Source: Streptomyces sp. BV286
GTDB lineage: Bacteria > Actinomycetota > Actinomycetes > Streptomycetales > Streptomycetaceae
Length of the DNA stretch: 50,929 nucleotides
Assembly (NCBI RefSeq): GCF_019090165.1
Contig: NZ_JAHRIB010000080.1
Coordinates: forward strand, 1 to 50,929
Direction: 5' to 3'
Shown here: one piece after another, positions 46,253-50,929 of the stretch
How positions within the stretch are numbered: the stretch's first letter is position 1
Layout of the letters: each line of letters opens with the position of its first letter
Notes under the pieces: model-generated
Told to the model about the DNA's origin: nothing
The model's database searches: none
The model's input: only the letters and a program-made list of their open reading frames with translations
Translations under genes and position numbers: made by a program

Positions 46253-47944
46253 ATGTCACAGACGAAGAACCCGCTGCCCCGAGAGGTCGCCGACACCTAC
46301 GTCGACGAACTCATCGCCCTCGACCCGGTCACCGGTACGTACCTCGGCGTGAAGGAGAGTTCGAGCAGGCTGCCCGACACCTCGCCCGCCGGCCAGGAGG
46401 CACTCGCGCACCTGGCGAGGGTGACGCTGGCCCGGCTCGACGAGGCGGAGCGGCAGCCCGGCGCGGACAGTGACATCGAGCGCCGCTGCGCCCGCCTGCT
46501 GCGCGAGCGCCTCACCGCCGAACTCGGCGTGCACGAGGCCGAGGAGGGCCTGCGGGCCGTCGGCAACATGCACACGGCGGCCCACTCCGTGCGTGAGGTG
46601 TTCACCGTGACGCCGGCGGACACGGACGAGGACTGGGCCGCCATCGCCGAGCGGCTGCGCGCGGTGCCGACGGCTCTCGACGGCTACCGCGAGTCCCTCT
46701 CCCTCGGCCTGGAGCGCAAGCTGTACGCGGGCCCCCGCCCCACCGCGACCTTCGTCGAACAGCTCACGGAGTGGTCGGACATGGACGGCTCGGGCCGTGG
46801 CTGGTTCGAGGACTTCGCGTCGGCGGGTCCCGGGACCCTGCGCACGGAACTCGACGAGGCCGCCCGCGCCGCGACCGCCGCCGTCGTCGCGCTGCGCGAC
46901 TGGATGCGCGACGTGTACGCGCCCGCGATCGAGGGCGCACCCGACACGGTGGGCCGCGACCGGTACGCCCGCTGGTCGCGCTACTTCAACGGCACCGACC
47001 TCGACCTGGACGAGGCGTACGCGTACGGCTGGGCGGAGTACCACCGGCTGCTCGGCGAGATGAAGAAGGAGGCCGAGAAGGTCCTGCCCGGCGCCGGGAC
47101 CCCGTGGGTCGCGCTCGCCCACCTGGACGAGCACGGCAGGCACATCGAGGGCGTCGACGAGGTCCGCGAGTGGCTGCAGGGCCTCATGGACCAGGCGATC
47201 GAGGAACTGGACGGCACACACTTCGAACTCGCCGATCGGGTACGGAAGGTGGAGTCGCGCATCGCCCCGCCGGGCAGCGCCGCGGCCCCGTACTACACGC
47301 CGCCGTCGGAGGACTTCTCACGCCCGGGCCGTACGTGGCTGCCGACGATGGGACTCACCCGTTTCCCGGTGTACGACCTGGTGTCGACCTGGTACCACGA
47401 GGGCGTCCCCGGCCATCACCTGCAGCTCGCCCAGTGGGCCCACGTCGCCGAGAACCTCTCCCGCTACCAGGCGACCATCGGCGGCGTCAGCGCCAACTGC
47501 GAGGGCTGGGCCCTGTACGCGGAGCGGCTCATGGACGAGCTCGGCTACCTGAAGGACGCCGAGGAGCGGCTCGGTTACCTGGACGCGCAGATGATGCGCG
47601 CGGCCCGTGTCATCGTCGACATCGGCATGCATCTGGAGCTGGAGATTCCGGCGGACTCGCCCTTCCACCCGGGGGAGCGCTGGACTCCGGAGCTGGCCGA
47701 GGAGTTCTTCGGCGCGCACAGCAGCCGTCCGGCGGACTTCGTGGAGAGCGAGCTGACCCGCTACCTCTCCATCCCCGGCCAGGCCATCGGCTACAAGCTG
47801 GGCGAGCGCGCCTGGCTGCTGGGCCGTGAGAACGCCCGCAAGCGCCATGGCGACGCCTTCGACGCGAAGGCGTGGCACATGGCGGCGCTGTCCCAGGGTT
47901 CGCTGGGTCTGGACGATCTGGTCGACGAGCTGTCCCGTCTCTGA
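46253..47944 (+). CDS. DUF885 family putative metallopeptidase
   Basis: 563 aa, full-length DUF885. A zinc-binding motif of HExxH-like form is HEGVPGHH (residues 382-389) in STWYHEGVPGHHLQLAQW, with the downstream Glu in SANCEGWALYAERLMDE, as in other DUF885 proteins. No signal peptide, so it is probably cytoplasmic. Peptidase activity has been reported for some members, but the substrate here is unknown. It is monocistronic. Confidence 0.93.
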   Translation: MSQTKNPLPREVADTYVDELIALDPVTGTYLGVKESSSRLPDTSPAGQEALAHLARVTLARLDEAERQPGADSDIERRCARLLRERLTAELGVHEAEEGLRAVGNMHTAAHSVREVFTVTPADTDEDWAAIAERLRAVPTALDGYRESLSLGLERKLYAGPRPTATFVEQLTEWSDMDGSGRGWFEDFASAGPGTLRTELDEAARAATAAVVALRDWMRDVYAPAIEGAPDTVGRDRYARWSRYFNGTDLDLDEAYAYGWAEYHRLLGEMKKEAEKVLPGAGTPWVALAHLDEHGRHIEGVDEVREWLQGLMDQAIEELDGTHFELADRVRKVESRIAPPGSAAAPYYTPPSEDFSRPGRTWLPTMGLTRFPVYDLVSTWYHEGVPGHHLQLAQWAHVAENLSRYQATIGGVSANCEGWALYAERLMDELGYLKDAEERLGYLDAQMMRAARVIVDIGMHLELEIPADSPFHPGERWTPELAEEFFGAHSSRPADFVESELTRYLSIPGQAIGYKLGERAWLLGRENARKRHGDAFDAKAWHMAALSQGSLGLDDLVDELSRL

Positions 47945-47951
47945 CCAGGCA

Positions 47952-48002
47952 CGGCGGCCGGGTCCCGCACCGCGCGCGGCGGAGCGACCGGCCCGGCCGC
48001 CG
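47952..48002. terminator. Bidirectional hairpin between DUF885 and Imm21 genes
   Basis: CGGCGGCCGGG (47952-47962) pairs perfectly with CCCGGCCGCCG (47992-48002) over a 29-nt loop that itself can fold. It lies between convergent genes. Confidence 0.65.
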
Positions 48003-48009
48003 GCCCCGA

Positions 48010-48525
48010 TCAGCTTCCCAGGGGCCTCAGTTGGACGAGGCCGAGCCACGTCTCCGGGCCCGGCTCGGCGCGCGCCGCGCGCACCGCGTACCGGCCCGGC
48101 GCGAGGGCGATCCGAAGGTGCCCCGTCTTCGTGGACTCCTCCCCCGGCCATGCCGCGTCGAACAGCACGACGGCCCCGGGGACCTCCCAGTGCACCTCGC
48201 GCCCCCATGCCGCTGTGTCGAGGGCGGCCGGCACCCCGGCGAGCAGCTCGCTCTCCGATGCGCCCGCGAACCACCGTACGAACGTGCCGTGTTCGGGCAG
48301 ATAGGCGGTGGCGGCGGGGTCCTCACCGAGGACGAGGGCCGTGGCGTTGCCGACGGGGAGCAGGCCGACGAAGCCCTCCACCTCGCAGGCCCTGTCGTAG
48401 TCGGAGGCCAGCTCGTCGCCGTCGGCCCCCGTCCAGAACGGCAGCACCCCTTCGGGTATCGCCATGAGCGGTCCACCGCCCGACTCCACCCACTCGACCG
48501 AACCGGTGTCCGTATAACTCGCCAT
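48010..48525 (-). CDS. Imm21-family immunity protein (orphan)
   Basis: 171 aa. Matches the Imm21 pattern: WVESGGGPLMAIPEGVLPFW, then SDYDRACEVEGFVGLLPVG, NATALVLGEDPAATAYLPEH and GTFVRWFAGAS. Imm21 proteins neutralise toxins of polymorphic-toxin systems. No toxin with an RHS, LXG, WXG100 or similar trafficking domain is in the window, so it is an orphan or has a host role. The mRNA looks leaderless: TAGCTT six bases before the ATG. Confidence 0.85.
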   Translation of the reverse strand: MASYTDTGSVEWVESGGGPLMAIPEGVLPFWTGADGDELASDYDRACEVEGFVGLLPVGNATALVLGEDPAATAYLPEHGTFVRWFAGASESELLAGVPAALDTAAWGREVHWEVPGAVVLFDAAWPGEESTKTGHLRIALAPGRYAVRAARAEPGPETWLGLVQLRPLGS

Positions 48526-48713
48526 GGGCCGAAGCTACACGCCCGTGCGGGCCGCAATTGACGATTCCTTTGCCCACCCGCCCAGCTGATACGCGACTGA
48601 GTCCGTACGGCCTCCGCCAGGGCACCACACGCCGTCGGTGAGAGCCGGGTTCGGCGTTGGTGAGGGCGGGGTCCGGCGTCGGTGAGGCGGGTGGCAGGTG
48701 TGCCGAGCGGCTG
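48526..48713. repeat. Intergenic region with three 22-bp tandem repeats
   Basis: Units at 48633-48654, 48655-48676 and 48677-48698 (CGTCGGTGAGAGCCGGGTTC-type, each ending in GG) are imperfect copies. TAGCTT (48532-48537, minus strand) is the -10 of the Imm21 gene. No gene seen. Confidence 0.75.
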
Positions 48714-49250
48714 TCAGCAGCCGCAGTCGTCCGTGCCCGCCGGAGCCGTCAACGGGTCCGCGGCGCGCTGCTCGCGTCCCTCCCAGGTCTCGAACTCGAA
48801 GCCCTCACGCACCCAGTACTCGAACCCGCCGAGCATCTCCTTGACCTGGAAGCCCAGTTCGGCGAGGGCGAGGGCGGCCCGGGCGGCCCCGTTGCAGCCG
48901 GGGCCCCAGCAGTAGGTGACGACCGGCACGGCCCTGTCGAGGAGCTGCTCGGCCTGCTCGCGTATCAGGGCCGTGGGCAGGTGGATCGCGCCGGGCACAT
49001 GCCCCTGGTCCCAGGACGCCGTGGAACGCGAGTCGAGGACGACGAACCCGGGGTCGCCGTCGGCCGCCAGCGCGGCGGCGACGTCGGACACGTCGGCGTG
49101 GAAGGCGAGACTCGCCCCGAAGTGGGCGGCGGCAGCGGCGGGCGACGCCGGCGGCACGCGAAGGACGGGGTTCCGGGCGGCGGTCTTCCCGGTCGTCGCG
49201 CCACTGGTGCTCATGCTGCTACTCACGGTGGTGGTGCTGGTCATGGCCAT
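48714..49250 (-). CDS. Rhodanese-like sulfurtransferase
   Basis: 178 aa from ATG 49250 behind GGGGAGGG. A flexible N-terminal Ser/Thr-rich tail of about 45 residues precedes a single rhodanese domain: FVVLDSRSTASWDQGHVPGA, then the active-site loop VTYCWGPGCNGAARAAL with nucleophile Cys in TYCWGPGC. The loop has an unusual second Cys. It transfers sulfane sulfur, perhaps to cyanide, thiols or a protein. The C-terminus ends TDDCGC. It is divergent from an Lrp regulator that probably controls it. Confidence 0.9.
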   Translation of the reverse strand: MAMTSTTTVSSSMSTSGATTGKTAARNPVLRVPPASPAAAAAHFGASLAFHADVSDVAAALAADGDPGFVVLDSRSTASWDQGHVPGAIHLPTALIREQAEQLLDRAVPVVTYCWGPGCNGAARAALALAELGFQVKEMLGGFEYWVREGFEFETWEGREQRAADPLTAPAGTDDCGC

Positions 49251-49429
49251 GGCCTGGGTTCCCTCCCCGTTCCTTTCGCCGGCCCGCCCTGGAGCGGTCC
49301 GGCGCCGTCGCCGCACCGGCTGTGCGGAACTCCATGACCAGAATCTACGGCCGGTGATCCTTCCCCTTGAAGGAGCGATCCCCGGCCTCTGCCTTGATCG
49401 GCCGGGGATTTCCCTGCTATTCCTCGACC
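49251..49429. promoter_or_regulatory. Divergent rhodanese/Lrp control region
   Basis: Two dyads near the Lrp start: TCCTTC-CCCTT-GAAGGA (49358-49374) and ATCCCCGGCC (49378-49387), 12 nt, GGCCGGGGAT (49400-49409, perfect 10 bp). They are likely operator sites for the Lrp protein, or the second could be a hairpin. Confidence 0.55.
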
Positions 49430-49876
49430 ATGACCGCGTATTCCCCGGACGCCACGGACTGGCGCATCCTCGATGTCCTCCAGCGCGACGGCCGGGCCAG
49501 CTTCGCCGAACTGGCCCGCGCCGTCTCCATGTCCGCGAGCGCGGTCACCGAGCGGGTGCGCCGACTGGAGGAGGCGGGTGTCATCCAGGGGTACGCGGCG
49601 GTGGTCGACCCGGAGAGCCTCGGCCTCGCGATCCTCGCGTTCGTGCGGCTGCGCTACCCGAACGGCAACTACAAGCCGTTCCACGATCTGGTCGCCGTCA
49701 CCCCGGAGATCCTGGAGGCGCACCACGTCACGGGCGACGACTGCTTCGTGATCAAAGTGGCGGCCCGCTCGATGAGTCACCTGGAGGAGGTGTCGGGCAG
49801 GATCGGCACGCTGGGCTCGGTCACGACGAGCGTCGTGTACTCGTCACCCTTGCCCCGCCGACCGCTCGGCCGCTGA
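49430..49876 (+). CDS. Lrp/AsnC-family regulator (rhodanese-linked)
   Basis: 148 aa. Helix-turn-helix: DATDWRILDVLQRDGRASFA, then MSASAVTERVRRLEEAGVIQ, with RAM domain AFVRLRYPNGNYKPFHDLVA and AHHVTGDDCFVIKVAARSMS. The ATG at 49430 gives the family start; no strong ribosome site is seen. It probably controls the divergent rhodanese gene. In related genomes such pairs are linked to cysteine or sulfur status, which here is inference. Confidence 0.93.
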   Translation: MTAYSPDATDWRILDVLQRDGRASFAELARAVSMSASAVTERVRRLEEAGVIQGYAAVVDPESLGLAILAFVRLRYPNGNYKPFHDLVAVTPEILEAHHVTGDDCFVIKVAARSMSHLEEVSGRIGTLGSVTTSVVYSSPLPRRPLGR

Positions 49877-50276
49877 AACCGGCCCGTCGGCATCGCACGG
49901 CCGCCGGGACGCCCCCACCAGCCCCGCCCGGCCGAAGGGCATCCCCGGCTGGTACCGCGGGCCGGCTCCTGACGCGAGCGGACGTCTCCCGACCGTCCCT
50001 TGACGTCATCCGGGCATCTCGCCCGACCTGGCCGGTGAACCAGGCGACCGCCCCCACGTCGACCGGCTGCTCCGCCGGCCTCTCCGCCCTCGGCCACGCC
50101 CAGGCGTCCGTCCGACTGTCCGCCCGACCGGCGTCGCCCCGCGGCCGGTCTCCGGCCCCGCCCGGCGGGCGACGCCGCCGAGCCTTCCGGCAGCGGCAGC
50201 GGCAACGGCTGCCGCTCCCACTCCCGCTGCCGCTCCCGCTCCCGCTGCCGCGCCGAAGTCGCCGGTGCCCCGGGCG
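49877..50276. other. 400-bp gap with hairpin and hexamer repeats, no gene
   Basis: Between convergent Lrp and sbcC. GGCGTCGCCC (50130-50139) pairs with GGGCGACGCC (50167-50176) as a terminator. At 50188-50252, CGGCAG and CCGCTC/CTGCCG hexamers form imperfect tandem and inverted repeats. Reading frames here are Pro/Arg/Leu-Pro runs and not genes. Confidence 0.7.
50130..50176. terminator. Terminator hairpin downstream of Lrp and sbcC
   Basis: A perfect 10-bp stem (see the 49877-50276 entry) with a 27-nt GC-rich loop between convergent genes. Confidence 0.6.
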
Positions 50277-50929
50277 TCAGCCGCCCATCCGTTGCCGTAC
50301 GACCGATCCCGAGCGTCCCTTGACGATCTCCAGCTGTGCGTGGATCCGTCGGCGCAGGTCGGCGACATGGCTGACGATGCCGACACTGCGATCCCGCTCC
50401 CGCAGCGAGTCCAGTACGTCGAGGACCTCGTCGAGCGTCTGGTCGTCGAGGCTGCCGAAGCCCTCGTCGATGAAGAGCGTGTCGAGACGGACGCCCCCCG
50501 CTTCGTCGGTGACCACGTCCGCGAGTCCCAGGGCGAGCGCGAGGGAGGCGAAGAACGTCTCGCCCCCGGAGAGCGTCGCCGTGTCGCGCTCGCGTCCGGT
50601 CCAGGCGTCGACGACGTGCAGCCCGAGCCCACTGCGGCCGCGCCCGGCCCGGTCGTCGGAGTGGACGAGGGTGTACCGCCCGGCGGACATGCGCTGCAGC
50701 CGTGCTGTGGCGGCCGCCGCGACCTGTTCCAGCCGGGCGGCGAGGACGTAGGACTCCAGACGCATCCTGCGTTCGTTGTCCGCGGAGGTCCCGGCCGCGA
50801 GTGTCGCGAGGCGGGCCACGCGGTCGTACTCCTCGCGCAGCGGTGCCAGCCGGCGGACCGACACGGCCACCCGGTGTGTCAGCCGGTCGAGTTCGCTGCA
50901 GCGGCGGGCGGCGTCGTCGCGCGACGAGG
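50277..50929 (-). CDS. sbcC: SbcC/Rad50-like exonuclease subunit, C-terminal part
   Basis: The last 217 residues or so; the 5' part lies beyond the window and the frame stays open to the edge. ABC-ATPase signature LSGGETFFASLALALGLADV, Walker B LDTLFIDEGFGSLDDQTLDE, and D-loop/H-loop region VGIVSHVADL, preceded by the end of a coiled coil (ESYVLAARLEQVAAAATARL). With SbcD it opens hairpins and processes double-strand ends. The lower-coordinate neighbour is convergent; sbcD would be expected upstream, off the window. Confidence 0.94.
   Translation of the reverse strand, partial: SSRDDAARRCSELDRLTHRVAVSVRRLAPLREEYDRVARLATLAAGTSADNERRMRLESYVLAARLEQVAAAATARLQRMSAGRYTLVHSDDRAGRGRSGLGLHVVDAWTGRERDTATLSGGETFFASLALALGLADVVTDEAGGVRLDTLFIDEGFGSLDDQTLDEVLDVLDSLRERDRSVGIVSHVADLRRRIHAQLEIVKGRSGSVVRQRMGG

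Noticed and set aside
1..50929. tRNA, rRNA, insertion sequence or prophage genes
   Set aside because: No cloverleaf or CCA-type sequence, transposase or integrase motif, or phage structural gene was recognised in any gap.

Overview
The window is chromosomal DNA of a Streptomyces or very close relative. It is very GC-rich with strong G/C at third codon positions, uses frequent GTG/TTG starts, and carries typical actinomycete families: WhiJ-type XRE/DUF397 genes, an ECF41 sigma factor, MocR, F420-dependent LLM oxidoreductase, DUF6328 and Imm21. Gene content and order (single clpP paralogue, bioF/bioBAD, purB with a Mug-like glycosylase) match, from memory, the biotin/purB neighbourhood of S. 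coelicolor; no alignment was run. No rRNA, tRNA, CRISPR array, insertion sequence or prophage was seen.

Layout. 0.25-1.6 kb: an orphan YefM/Phd-like antitoxin divergent from a ClpP paralogue and a small coupled ORF. 1.9-3.2 kb: a c-di-AMP (ydaO) riboswitch ahead of a secreted NlpC/P60 hydrolase, then a DUF6328 membrane protein. 3.2-5.0 kb: a WhiJ-like triad (HATPase, XRE-DUF5753, DUF397). 5.0-9.6 kb: biotin synthesis, bioF divergent from bioBAD. 9.6-14.3 kb: a P-loop-less LuxR regulator, a secreted lipase, a methyltransferase, and a toxin-antitoxin-like pair (RHH plus degenerate Fic/Doc). 14.5-25.5 kb: a MacB/FtsX-type exporter, LLM oxidoreductase, GNAT, two CNNM/CBS proteins, an SGNH hydrolase, DUF4326, purB and a Mug-type glycosylase. 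25.5-29.6 kb: a TTA-containing hypothetical gene and an ABC-2 transporter divergent from a NarL-type two-component system. 29.7-36.4 kb: regulators (ROK, GntR, ECF41, MocR) with an alpha/beta hydrolase and an EamA transporter. 36.6-42.5 kb: a Tat-exported PhoD phosphatase behind a PHO-box-like element, then a SWIM-zinc-finger/DUF6493 operon. 42.7-50.9 kb: a membrane ACT-GNAT fusion, a trans-sulfuration-type PLP enzyme with an Lrp regulator, DUF885, an orphan Imm21, rhodanese with an Lrp regulator, and the 3' end of sbcC.

Regulatory themes. Many genes look leaderless, with a TANNNT-like -10 six to eight bases from the start codon (RHH antitoxin, purB, response regulator, MocR, EamA, SWIM, Lrp, Imm21). 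Three TTGTCRGTG sequences resemble the RecA-NDp (PafBC-type) DNA-damage promoter; the one before the SWIM/DUF6493 operon is perfect and places the predicted start of transcription on the ATG. That operon is the best candidate for an undescribed, damage-inducible system. The second candidate is the orphan antitoxin sharing a TGTACA-type operator array with a ClpP gene.
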